From Saposhnikovia divaricata (Eukaryota > Streptophyta > Magnoliopsida > Apiales > Apiaceae): a stretch of 64,000 nucleotides of DNA. How positions within the stretch are numbered: position 1 is the stretch's first letter; each line of letters opens with the position of its first letter. The notes beneath the pieces were generated by a model, which did not search any database, was not told the DNA's origin, and worked only from the letters and a program-made list of their open reading frames with translations. Location: NCBI GenBank assembly GCA_036435485.1, contig CM071599.1:9574803-9638802 (forward strand), given 5' to 3'. Both the position numbers and the translations under genes were made by a program. Below, in pieces: positions 1-10,180 of this stretch.

Positions 1-76
1 TGTTAAACTTCATTTTTGCTACATACAATTTACTTAACTTTAACTATACTTATAAACATGTATCATCTTAATGCAG

Positions 77-189
77 GATCTAAGAATACTAGAGCAAATG
101 GTGCAACTTCTGGTGGAAGTATATTGAAGTTGCCTTTTCTCATCGTTTGGTTCATGGCTTTGTATGCTTCCAATTTCCGCAGTTTTTAA
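77..189 (+). CDS. GPI-anchored lipid transfer protein, last exon only (gene continues left of window)
   Basis: A 3' splice site (TTAATGCAG) ends at 76 and opens a short exon that reads in one frame to TAA at 187-189. The peptide is Ser/Gly/Thr-rich (around ATSGGS) and then a hydrophobic tail (LPFLIVWFMALYASNF), the form of a C-terminal GPI-attachment signal. It ends much like the neighbouring LTP gene at 1561-2300, whose tail also ends in a YASN motif, and its first codon is split in the same phase (one base from the previous exon). I infer a tandem LTP paralogue whose cysteine-rich domain lies outside the window. Bases 1-76 are intron. The product would be an extracellular, membrane-anchored lipid-binding protein. 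Confidence 0.72.
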
Positions 190-1436
190 ATTGTGTTTTC
201 TCTTTATATTACGCATAAAGTTGATGTTTCATTGAGTTGGTAAGTGCTGGGAAGCGTTTCGTGTGTGCAATCTTCCCAGTAATAAAGTTTGATTGTGTCT
301 CTGTCACTCTATGGAGTTGTTCTGGTGTGTTGTTCAATTTCATCATGTATAACTCAGTTACATTATGTTGTTTTACATTTGTATTGTCTCTTTATTATTA
401 AGTTCAAGATCAGTAACTTGACTAAATACTAGTGGAAGTAGAATACGAGATACCTCTTTTTTTTTTTAATTCGATGTCCGGGTCAACTTTCGTGCACCTC
501 GACTAATTCGGATGAGAATACGAGATTCCTGTTTTTGCAAGATTTTCAAATTTTGTGTGCTCGAAAAGAAGATTACTAAAAAACAAAGGATAATTTGAAC
601 CGTAAGATAAAATTTGTTTGGATCACAGCGAGAAAACGTGAATGAAATAAAATACGAACATTGTCAAAAAAAACATTTTGTTAAATTAGTACTGCAGCCA
701 AAAGAACCATTCAACTCTAACTTAATAAAAAATATTGAAAAGTTCAGAGAAGAAAAAGAAAAATAAGAGTGACAAACAACAAAGATCTACTAGTATTTGG
801 ATTTCAAGTAATTAGAGTCCACTAAATTCATATGCCGGCTTTAAACGGCTTTACTTCCTTTCTCCATTTGCTAAATTTTTACTCTATCAGTTTTCAATAT
901 TTAAATTTAAATATATGATAACACATTGAATACTGATAACAACTGCACAATCGACACAGATGTATTACAAATTGAAAATGTTAGAGTTTTCGAATTCGTT
1001 TCCAAATTTGTTTCCAAATTTATTACTAATGTTATGTATCAGAATTTTATTGGTGCTAATTCAATTAATTATGATGAATTCCCTTGCATTTACATAAATT
1101 TCACCAATTAAAATATTTCAAAATGCCATGTCAACCATGCCACGTCATTCGAAAACTTGATTTGGACACGTTTTGGGGTACGTATAGCATTACTCAATAC
1201 AATTTTATACCCCTGGGTGATTAGTGTGTGCTGTTCAAGTTGGTCACCTACACATAACAAAACTCTGTCATCTAGTTTATCAACATTTAAAAATATACAA
1301 ATTTATTTCCGGTCTGGTAAAATTTACCAGTCTGAATTTATTTCTTAGCCACTTTCATGTAGTTGTTACATATTCACATAGGTTGGTAACCCACAAAAGG
1401 CTCTGTTTGAGGTTGACTCTTCTTCTACAAATCCCC
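190..1436. other. Intergenic spacer between two LTP genes
   Basis: AT-rich sequence holding the presumed 3' UTR of the first LTP gene and the promoter of the second. Short open stretches here (for example 926-1111 and 1157-1550) show no recognisable domain. A stretch near 470-515 (cgatgtccgggtcaac...) looks like repeat-derived sequence, but I cannot assign it to a family. Nothing else is supported. Confidence 0.6.
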
Positions 1437-1444
1437 TATATAAA
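1437..1444 (+). promoter_or_regulatory. TATA box of the LTP gene
   Basis: TATATAAA lies 117 bases before the ATG at 1561, which predicts a transcription start near 1470 and a 5' UTR of about 90 bases. No other perfect TATA element lies closer to the gene. Confidence 0.6.
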
Positions 1445-1560
1445 TCTCACCCTCATTACATTTCTTTCCAACAAATTCAATAATCTAAATCTTTCAGTCT
1501 CCACATTCGTTGATCACATTTCGACTCACACAAGCTCACGAAATCCGTAATTGAGTATCG

Positions 1561-2300
1561 ATGGCTTTTCAAAGAATCGGTCTAGCCCTTGCTATGGTCC
1601 TAGTGGCCATGCTCTGGACGGGATCAACAGCTCAAACAGATTGCACCAACACGCTTATTAGCTTGTCGCCTTGCCTCAGCTACATTACAGGAAACTCCTC
1701 CAAGCCAGATACAGGGTGCTGCACGCAGCTGAGTAGTGTTGTCAAGTCAAAGCCAGAGTGTTTGTGTCAAGTACTTAATGGTGGTGGATCATCTCTTGGT
1801 GTTGATGTTAACCAAACTCAAGCTCAGGCCTTGCCTGCTGTTTGCAATGTTCAGACTCCACCTCTCAGTACCTGTAACAGTAAGCGTTCTTTGACTTGCA
1901 CCATTGTGTTCCAACAAATCAGTCCCAAGCATCAAAAAATTTAACTTGAATGTTAACTTTTTTTAAGAAAATCTTTTAAATTTTATGCATTGTTAGGTGG
2001 GTCTCCTGCAGGACCGGCTGGCACTCCAACTAAAGGAACGCCTTCAGGTACAACACGATACTAGTCCTCTAATATCTAACTACATCTATGAAGAAAAAAC
2101 TAAAACAGGAAATATTCATATGATTTACTCTTTTCAAACATTTAATTAATTCCACTCGTAATGTTTGTGATGTTTCAGGCCCTGGATCCAACAGCACACC
2201 GTCAGATAACGGTACCTCAGATGGGAGCTCTACTAAATTCGCGGCGCCTTTGCTCTTCTTTCTTCTTTTTGTTGCATCATATGCCTCCAACATACAATGA
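1561..2300 (+). CDS. GPI-anchored non-specific lipid transfer protein (LTPG / xylogen-like), 3 exons
   Basis: Three exons join in frame: 1561-1879, 1997-2047 and 2179-2300 (492 nt, 163 aa), all with GT-AG introns. Residues 1-24 form a signal peptide. The eight-cysteine LTP motif is complete: Cys28, 38, 53, 54, 67, 69, 95 and 105, in the C-Xn-C-Xn-CC-Xn-CXC-Xn-C-Xn-C order that defines the fold. A Pro/Gly/Ser/Thr-rich linker follows, then a hydrophobic tail (AAPLLFFLLFVASYASN) typical of GPI attachment. Members of this family bind lipids at the outer plasma membrane or wall and take part in cuticle or suberin lipid export or xylogen-type signalling; which of these applies is unknown. The reading frame runs on past exon 1 into the intron (to 1944), so a single-exon reading would miss the anchor. 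A truncated duplicate lies at 24750-25072. Confidence 0.9.
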
Positions 2301-2775
2301 AGTTGACCCATCTTCCTTGTGCAAATATTTTGGCATCTCACCATGTTTTGTATCATTTATTTCCCCTCTTGTATTGATTTATACATGGAGTTGCAATGTC
2401 GCATAGAGGTCAGAGGATGCATATCTGTCTAGCATCTCCACACCATTTTGTATAATGTATTCTTTGATGACCCTGTTTAGGTCAATATATATAACTTTTT
2501 ATGAATACATAGAAGTAGTTTTAAATTTTTATTTGGTTCATATCTCTTGGTTTTCCCCTTAAGTTAAAAGCATATGTTAAGGCCCTAGTACAGTTCTCTA
2601 AACTTTAAGATAGCTACATAGCCAACTCAAAACTCAGTTCTTAACTTCTACTTGATAATAATTTATAGTTCTTAACTATATGTTAATTTATAGTTGGACA
2701 AGGAATGAAGATCTACTTGATAATAATTGTTCAACAATTATAATCCAATAAGAGAACATCCAGATGATTTTTCAG

Positions 2776-3188
2776 TTAACTTCGAGTATCACTACAAAGA
2801 AGGCTAAAGATTACCACATCTCTTGTCCTTCCTTTAAAACAATATACTTCCTCAAAACACCTTCCCTCTGAAATCCAGCCTTCTCCAGCACTCTCTGTGT
2901 GATCCCAGATTATCAGCATCAACCAACGCTTCCAATCATCCCAAATGTGGCCACTCAACATATGTCTTTAAGGCCACCATTTTAACAGCCCCTGTGACAA
3001 TTCCTCTGCCCCAGTACTTCAAAGCTTAAAACATAACCCAGTTGTCCTCTGCTTTCTTCAAATGATGTTACGGAAATGGAACCTTATGGCATGGTTTCTG
3101 AGGCATATCGCTCTCTGCCACAGATGAGGAGCGACTGTGTTAGTCATACACTCCATGGCCTCTTCTCCTTAGAAGTGTAAGTATCCCA
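2776..3188 (-). pseudogene. GNAT acetyltransferase pseudogene, C-terminal fragment
   Basis: On the minus strand this matches the C-terminal two thirds of the intact GNAT gene at 25106-25666, including the ending read as KGRTRDVVIFSLL. The frame is interrupted by several small indels, for example in the region equivalent to the loop before QRVLEKAGF. The fragment stops abruptly at 3188, where the long terminal repeat of a copia element begins. The N-terminal remainder is found on the other side of that element at 12612-12787. TCCCA at 3184-3188 is one copy of the target-site duplication. The gene is non-functional both by insertion and by point decay. Confidence 0.85.
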
Positions 3189-4203
3189 CGAAATTTAGTA
3201 GCACAATATGTTGGACTGTACGAGTAAATGAATGAGACTGTCTCTTTTGCAAATGAGACTGTCTCTTTTGTGAATGAGACTGTCTCTTTTGTCAAACAGA
3301 ATATTAACTGCAGAAATTAAATAACATGATAAATAATAACAACACCAGGAATTTTCACTTGGTTCGGCCCCTATCTCGTCTATGGCCTACATCCAAGTCC
3401 CTATGCCAACTAGCACAGAGATTATATTATTATCACAATAATATAAAGCTTACACAATATCCGATTACAAGATTGAAGCCTCTGGAAGAACTCTTCCCCT
3501 TGACACACTTGTCACCTAGCAATCCCTGCTACTTATCCCACCGGCTACCTTGGCTTACAACTTGCAATCCCTAACTAGTTGCCACAACCCGACACAAGTA
3601 AACTCAGAATATGTAGAATATGAATACAATTTCTTAAGAGAATATATATATGACTGTGTATTACTGTGTCGAAGTTGTATGTCTTGAAGTGTCTATCTCG
3701 GTTGTGTGTGTCTTCCAGTTGATATGGGTTGTATTTATAGACACTCTGAATGTTATAGCCGTTGTCTTGAATCCAACTAAGCTGAGGGTCTTGAGTTCTG
3801 AGCATGAATCCGTTGAGAATAATCTTGAGTGGTGCAGTGCTGAATTCGAAGTGAAACTGTTGGGATAATGATGATGGGCGTGACTGGGATATTCTGTTAA
3901 AGCTTACACAGAGAGATACAATGTATGTGTGTCTGTTAGAGCTTTGCAGATAGATGAATTAAATAGGCTGCAAAAAGAATATATGTCAGGGAAGCCCAAC
4001 TGCAATATTCCTAAAGTGGAGAAAAACACATGGTGTGCAGAGGCAACACATGTGTGCATCATTATACTCAATGGAGGAAGAATAAAAACTGACAAGCATG
4101 TTCTATTTCTTAACAATATATTACTGTGAGCATGTGCAAAGAATAGTCAGAATCATTAAGATATAATTCAATAATACATCATCCTAAAATCATGGGAATA
4201 ACA
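3189..4203 (-). repeat. 3' LTR of the Sirevirus-like element
   Basis: Nearly identical to 11580-12611. In element sense it begins TGTTATTCCCATG and ends at 3189, where the terminal CA has become CG (the other LTR keeps CA). A TATAAATA motif in element sense lies at 3732-3739. Three exact copies of the palindrome GAGACTGTCTC occur at 3234, 3255 and 3276, spaced 21 bp. Confidence 0.92.
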
Positions 4204-4218
4204 ATCTCCCCCTTTTTA
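4204..4218 (-). other. Polypurine tract of the Sirevirus-like element
   Basis: In element sense TAAAAAGGGGGAGAT directly abuts the 3' LTR. This is the expected plus-strand primer position and composition. Confidence 0.8.
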
Positions 4219-4480
4219 TGATGATGAGCACACTTTGAATTAATATCTTTCTTTGAATGTCTCCCCCTGTCAAAAACACTTAAGAGACACTAAAGAACAA
4301 ATATTCTGATATTCGAGCAAGGATATAGATAAGCATGTTAGGCATAAACCAAGCATAGATAATTATCCTCCAAAGATTAAACCAATATTCGTAATACAAA
4401 GAATTCACAGATAAAATATTCAGAATTCACAGATAAAATATTCAAAGATTTCTCCCCCTATCATCAACATAAAAAGATAG

Positions 4481-6046
4481 CTAATCGTCATCGGGAACTT
4501 GGACAGGATCCTTGCCCTTGCCTGTCGGAGCAAACTTAGGAGAGTCCCCATACATAGTGAAGGTCTTGTCAAAGAAGTTTGAGGAGGGATCCTTTCCATC
4601 TCGAGCAGACAACCACTTGAAGAGTTTGTCCATGTAAGCCTCTCTAGTCAAACTGAAAGCAGCCGGAGGTGGAATAGCAGGTAGAGGGAGGGGAGCAGTG
4701 ATCTCCTGAAGGGTATAATCTCCCATACAGTCTTGCTTCTGGTGCCAGGGGATGGTATATTTGCCACCGGGAGATGAAATCTGTTTGGACAGGAATTGAG
4801 TCTCAGTTCCCAACCTGAAGAATAGCTTGACAAATTCCTTCTCCCAAGCCTTAGCTGTATGAGCCATGCCCTCATGAAGTGAGCCAAATTCAAAATCAAT
4901 TCTACGAGAAATGCTCTGGTCATTGGTCTTTAAGATATCCAGTTTAGAATGCAAGAGCTCCAAAGATTTGGACATTGAAGAAACAGAAGACTCAACTGAA
5001 AGCATTTTGGATTGAAGAGAAGCAATGGCTTGTGTGTTGGCTCCAATTTGAGCAGACAGCTCAGAGAGATCAATCAGTTGTTCAGGAGCAACAGAGGGTC
5101 GAACAATGGGAGAGGCTGGCACAGAGGTGTCTGAGGTAGAGGTTTCAAAAACAAGTTGATTTAACTCATTAACCACAAGATGGTTACGAGCCAAAGAAGA
5201 GATATCAAAAGATTCGGACAGAGCGTCCATCTCATCAATGTCATCAATAACTTTAAAGTATCTAAAAACTTTTGTCAACAAGGCAGGATATGGCAAGTAC
5301 ATGGACTCATGTGATGCGCAGTGAAGCATGTTATGAATAAGAAATGAGGCCACATTAAAAGGGATTTGTTTGACAAAAAGTGACAACAAGATACACTCTT
5401 GAAATGTGATCCTATCTCTACCACTTTTTCGAGGCAATAAATTATTATGAAACAGTTTGAATAATAAAAGACACGAGGGGGTGAGAGACGATACCAAAGG
5501 TTTGGTGTCTGCCGTGACCGAAGCATCCCTGAGAATTGTGCGAAGTTGGGCTTCATAAGGGAGGTCATCAATCTCAGAAAAAGGTTGGTGCGAAGTGAAA
5601 GGGCAGGGTCCAGAAGCAGCAACACCCAAAATCGTTCCAAGCCAATCCACCGTAAGAACAATGGGCACTCCCTTGACATTTGAGAACACCATATCATTAT
5701 GGCCTTGTTGCAAGTTGGAGTAGAACTCACGAACTAGAGCAGGGTAGAACTGTGGTGGAGGAGAGAGTAGAGATTCGCAAGATAGGGTTTCAAAACACTG
5801 GTCCATGCCGATACGCCGAAATAGATCAATATCCACCAATCGCTCCTTGATGAGGGGTTTGTCCTTGCATTTAGATGATTGTTCTGGGGTCATAAACTTC
5901 GCCTTTAAACTTCGTTCCGGTAAGGAAGAATCGGAGTTAGATTGAGAGCGCTCCGAGGGAGGTGCTTTAAGGCGCTTCGAAGATTCCGATTTCGAAGGGG
6001 TTTTGCCGGAACGGGGACCTGATGAGCGAGTTTTTCGTTTAACCAT
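4481..6046 (-). CDS. Extra 3' ORF of the Sirevirus-like element (envelope-position protein, 521 aa)
   Basis: A long open frame in the same orientation as gag-pol, between RNase H and the 3' LTR. I chose the Met at 6046 because a very basic, Ser/Lys-rich N-terminus begins there; the frame is open upstream to 6214, but that part is Ser/Phe/Leu-rich and looks like leader. The central region (roughly residues 90-280) resembles the domain catalogued as 'putative plant transposon protein'. A heptad-rich, probably coiled-coil stretch follows (about 330-420). I see no convincing transmembrane segment or signal peptide after the basic start. Sireviruses often carry a frame here that has been called env-like, but function is unproven. 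Unlike pol it has no internal stop. Confidence 0.7.
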   Translation of the reverse strand: MVKRKTRSSGPRSGKTPSKSESSKRLKAPPSERSQSNSDSSLPERSLKAKFMTPEQSSKCKDKPLIKERLVDIDLFRRIGMDQCFETLSCESLLSPPPQFYPALVREFYSNLQQGHNDMVFSNVKGVPIVLTVDWLGTILGVAASGPCPFTSHQPFSEIDDLPYEAQLRTILRDASVTADTKPLVSSLTPSCLLLFKLFHNNLLPRKSGRDRITFQECILLSLFVKQIPFNVASFLIHNMLHCASHESMYLPYPALLTKVFRYFKVIDDIDEMDALSESFDISSLARNHLVVNELNQLVFETSTSDTSVPASPIVRPSVAPEQLIDLSELSAQIGANTQAIASLQSKMLSVESSVSSMSKSLELLHSKLDILKTNDQSISRRIDFEFGSLHEGMAHTAKAWEKEFVKLFFRLGTETQFLSKQISSPGGKYTIPWHQKQDCMGDYTLQEITAPLPLPAIPPPAAFSLTREAYMDKLFKWLSARDGKDPSSNFFDKTFTMYGDSPKFAPTGKGKDPVQVPDDD

Positions 6047-6494
6047 TTGAGAAGATGAGAGAGAGAAAAGGGAGACGAAGAGAAAATAAGTTGAAAGAGA
6101 TGAGAGAAGATTAAGAGAAAAAGAAAGTGGGAAGAGAGAAGTTAAGGCGCGGTTGTCGAGAAATGGAGTAGAGTGAAGAGAAACTGAAAAGACGTGTCTA
6201 GAGATAGGTGTCAAGCATGCAGACAGTCAAAAGGCATTGTGACACGGTAACAAGTCATGAAACAAATCTCAATGCACAATAATGTTCAGCACGCCAATTA
6301 ATTTATCAAGTAAAATAGAATAAAAAATTTGTACCTTGATAAAGAAATCAGTTAATATATCGAGATGTCACGCATGCAACCAGCATTAGTAACTGTCACT
6401 TGATTAGATTAATACAATAACAATTAAATCACAGTCTCATAATTTTAAGATGTAAAATAAATATGCTCAATTAGGAGGACATAGAGTGATTTAA

Positions 6495-6822
6495 TTAGAA
6501 TGAGCACATACCAAGTTCTCTACGAAGCATACAAAATCTGTCTTCTGATAGAGGTTTGGTAAATATATCTGCCTTTTGATTTTCAGTGGGGATATAAATA
6601 AGTTCAATGTTACCTTTTGAAACATGATCCCGAATAAAATGGTGACGGACATCGATATGTTTAGTGCGAGAATGCATGACCGGATTTTTGGAAATATTAA
6701 TAGCCGATGTGTTATCACAGTAAATTGGAGTGTGTGAGAATTTTATACCAAAATCCTTTACGGTTTGCTGCATCCACAAAATTTGTGCACAGCAACTCCC
6801 GACGGCGATATATTCCCTTCAG
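6495..6822 (-). pseudogene. RNase H C-terminal part of Sirevirus-like pol
   Basis: Continues the RNase H domain in a frame different from the upstream RT frame. It contains the copia-type C-terminal features YCDNTSAI, HSRTKHIDVRHHFIRD and a KADIFTKPL ending. The frame change occurs near 6820, just after the STAE motif of the preceding frame, so the polyprotein is broken there. Confidence 0.85.
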
Positions 6823-8587
6823 CAGTTGACATTGCCACTGAAGTTTGTTTCTTACTGTGCCAAGCCACTAGGCAATCTCCTAAAAATTCGCAAGCGCCGC
6901 TAGTACTTTTACGATCAACCTGAGATCCTGCATAATCGGCATCTGAAAAACCAATTAAATTAAAAGACGGGGAACTGGGATAGAATAGTCCCAAGTCGTC
7001 AGTTCCCTTTAAATATTTAAATATTCGCTTTACGGCATTTAAATGAGATTCTTTTGGCATTGCTTGAAAACGGGCACACAAACATACACTAAACATGATA
7101 TCGGGGCGAGAGGCTGTGAGATATAACAAAGAACCAATCATACCTCTATATTTAGTGACATCAACTGATTTACCTTTTTCATCCTTAGTGAGTTTAGTGG
7201 TAACACTCATGGGAGTAGATTTTGGAGTGACATTTTCCAAATCAAACCTTTTAAGTAAGTCTTTAATATACTTACTTTGATGAATAAAAATGCCTGCATT
7301 AGATTGGTTAATTTGCAAGCCAAGAAAATATTGTAATTCACCCATAAGACTCATGTCAAATTCTTTATGCATACTATCCGAAAACCATTTGCATAAAGTT
7401 TCATCCGAAGCTCCAAACACAATATCATCAACATATACTTGTATTATCAAGAAATCATTATGTTTGTGAAAAATGAAAAGAGTAGGATCGAGTGTACCTC
7501 GAATGAAGCCAGAATCGACAAGGAAGGTAATGAGTCGATCATACCAACATCTGGGAGATTGTCTAAGGCCGTAGACAGATTTCTTGAGTTTATAAACATA
7601 ATTCGGATATTTTTCATGTATGAAACCTGGGGGTTGCTTTACGAATACTTCCTCTTGCAGATAACCATTTAAGAAGGCGCTTTTGACGTCCATTTGATAC
7701 AATTTAAAGTTCTTATAGACTGCAAATGCCATCAGTATGCGTATGGCTTCCAATCGAGCTACTGGAGCGTAAGTTTCGTCGTAGTCGATCCCTTCTTGTT
7801 GATTATAACCTTGAGCCACGAGGCGAGCTTTATTTCGAATGATATTTCCATCTTCATCCTTCTTATTTTTTAAGACCCAACGAGTTCCAATGATTGTGAC
7901 ATTTTCAGGAGGTGGTACAAGCTCCCAGACATCACACCGTTCGAACTGATTAAGTTCTTCTTGCATGGCTACTGACCATTGCTCATTCTCGACTGCCTCC
8001 TTAGCATTTTTAGGTCCGAATTCAGCTACAAATGCATAAAATGCACAGAAGTTTCGAACTTTGCTACGAGTGGTGATCCCTTGATTCAAATCTGAGAGAA
8101 GATTATCTTGAGGATGATTCTGCACAGTTCTAACAGATTTGGGAAGAGGTATGGAGCTCATTTCTTCTACACTTGAGTCATTCAGTTGACAGGGAACTGG
8201 ATTTGGATTAGATGTAGAGGAAGGATGATCTTGAGAAGATTTGCTTGCAGGCTCAGATGATGAAGAGTTGCTTGAAGCAGCACTAGGAGTCGTAGATGAT
8301 CCAGGAGTTAATTGGTGAGAGGTGGAAGTCTGCTGTGGTGTTTCTTGTTCATTCTGCGAATGAGACAGTTCCTGTTCCAAATGAGACTGTCTCATTCCTG
8401 AATGAGACTGACCCTTTCCAGTATGAGACTGACCCTTTTGAAGCTGGGAAGGATCATTAGCATATGCTTCCTCGTCTCTAGCTAGATCAAGATAAGACTC
8501 ATTGAAAGAAACATTAATGGACTCTTCTACTTTAGCCTTATCAGGGTTATAAACACGATACGCTTTACTAGTATTGGCGTATCCCAA
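6820..8587 (-). pseudogene. Reverse transcriptase and N-terminal RNase H of Sirevirus-like pol
   Basis: The copia reverse transcriptase is recognisable by W.LV.PP near the start, YAPVARLEAIRILMAFA, QMDVKSAFLNG and the catalytic YVDDIVF. The RNase H start is FSDADYAGS. The open frame actually runs to 6758, but its last residues are out of frame with the family. Upstream of the RT domain a low-complexity linker contains four tandem 7-residue units of the GQSHxG type (DNA 8361-8440). This linker carries the same 21-bp repeat found in the LTRs. The 5' end of this frame is reached only by a frame change near 8590. Confidence 0.88.
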
Positions 8588-9771
8588 AATATTCCTTCAG
8601 TTGCACGAGGATCAAATTTTCCACGATTTGGCTGGGAATCTAGAATAAAACATTTAGAACCAAAAACTCGAAAATAGCTGATATTAGGAGTTTTATTCTT
8701 AAGCAGTTCATAAGGGGTTTTCAGTAAGATAGGACGAATTAGAACTCTGTTAAGCACATAGCAAGAAGTATTAACCGCTTCTGCCCAGAATTTTCGAGGC
8801 AACTTACTTTCATGAAGCAAAGTACGGGCAGTTTCTTGTAGAGTTCTATTCTTGCGTTCCACTACTCCGTTCTGTTGTGGAGTGCGAGGAGCAGAAAATT
8901 CATGTGTGATGCCCCTTGACTTGCAGTAAGTGACAAAATCTTTTTCAAACTCACCACCATGATCGCTTCTAATGGTTCTTAATTTCTTGGAATACTTAGT
9001 TTCAAGGTTAGCAATCAAATCTTGAAACTCGATAAAGGCTTCATCTTTAGAACTTAAAAATAGTACCCAAGTAAATCTAGAGAAATCATCAACTATAACA
9101 AAAGCATATTTCTTACCACCGTGGCTAACATACCTTTCGGGTCCAAATAAATCAAGGTGCAGTAACTGCAAAGGATCAGTTGAAGACACTTGATTTTTGG
9201 CTTTGAACGAAGTCTTGACTTGCTTTCCTAGCTGGCATGCTGAGCAGGGTTCTGTCTTTTTAAAATTAAGCTTAGGAAGACCTCTAACAAGTCCTTGGGA
9301 GGAAATTTTCTTTAAGAGATCCATATGGACATGCCCTAGCCTCCTGTGCCACAGGTACTGTTGCTCTTGAACAGTTGCCAGACATATTTCCTCCTGCTGT
9401 TCATCAAAATCCAACACAAAAATGTTTCCTTTTCGTTTGGCTACTAAGGGAACCTTGTTAGAGTTAGTACTAATAAAACACATTTCTTTGTCAAAGTTGA
9501 CGCTGTGACCTGCATCTGTTAGTTGACTAACACTGATAAGATTATATTTTAGACCCTTAACTAACCGTACATCATCGATAGAAAACCTTGTATTACCTAT
9601 GGTGCCTTTACCTACGATTTTGACAGTGTTAGAGTCACCCAAGGTAACCAAACCTCCATCTGTAGCCACTAGAGATTGAAACTTTGATTTATCTCCTGTC
9701 ATATGACGAGAGCAACCACTGTCTATGATCCATTTATTTCTTGGGATATGAGCTGCTAAGCAGACCTGCAA
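8588..9771 (-). pseudogene. Protease and integrase of Sirevirus-like pol
   Basis: Starts near a copia aspartic protease motif (WIIDSGCSRHMTG). A GAG-pre-integrase zinc finger follows (WHRRLGHVH ... CSACQLGK, HHCC), then the integrase core with Asp in HLDLFGP, Asp in RSDHGGEF and Glu in QQNGVVERKNRT, so the DDE residues are visible. The frame is lost near 8590 within the GIF-W motif, consistent with a single missing base; the open frame then runs on as unrelated residues to 8527. The link to gag (9772-9814) also contains a stop and a frame change. Confidence 0.88.
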
Positions 9772-9814
9772 AACATATATGTATTCATGTCTTAGGTACC
9801 CATTTTAACTTGGG

Positions 9815-10180
9815 TCATGCTTTGTTAGTATCCACAATATTATATAAATGTCTCTCTGTTTTCTTAATCCATATTTGAGCAATATTAACAGAATTAGACA
9901 ATTTATGTGATATAGATGTTTGGTTCTGAGTGTCACAGAATTTAGATTCTGCAGAAAGATGTCCCCTTTTTCCACAATCTATACATCTCTCGTATGGCAT
10001 TTTGTACTTCATGGTTGTTCGCTTTTTAGACTTGTGGAACACATTTTTCTTTGCTGATTTGAAGCCAAGCCCTCCTTTACTGAAGGAAAGTTTTTGGCTT
10101 GCCAACATTATGTCTAATGTGCCTTCGCCGTGAACAAACTTAGCCAGATCTTTCTTGAGTAGATCAATCTTTTTCTGCAG
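9815..10180 (-). pseudogene. C-terminal gag segment after an internal UAG (second zinc knuckle)
   Basis: The frame of gag continues without shift past a UAG at 10181-10183 and reads a Lys-rich coiled-coil tail (LQKKIDLLKKDLAKFV), then a second, imperfect knuckle CIDCGKRGHLSAESKFC with seven instead of four residues before the last Cys. It ends at a UGA at 9815-9817. The continuity shows the UAG is a nonsense or recoding site rather than the natural end of gag. Confidence 0.75.

Noticed and set aside
1224..1550. 108-aa frame before the LTP gene
   Set aside because: Overlaps the TATA box and 5' UTR of the LTP gene; composition random.
1880..1944. Continuation of LTP exon 1 to a stop at 1944
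   Set aside because: Splicing at 1879/1997/2047/2179 restores the family's Pro-rich linker and GPI signal, so this is intron.
3233..3290. TGTCTC repeats as a classical auxin-response promoter
   Set aside because: In element sense they lie downstream of the TATA box, near the primer site, so an upstream enhancer reading is not supported; kept only as a possibility in the 21-bp repeat finding.
3326..4129. Open frames in the LTR, repeated at 11767-12537
   Set aside because: Both sets lie in the two LTR copies of the same element and have no protein-family features.
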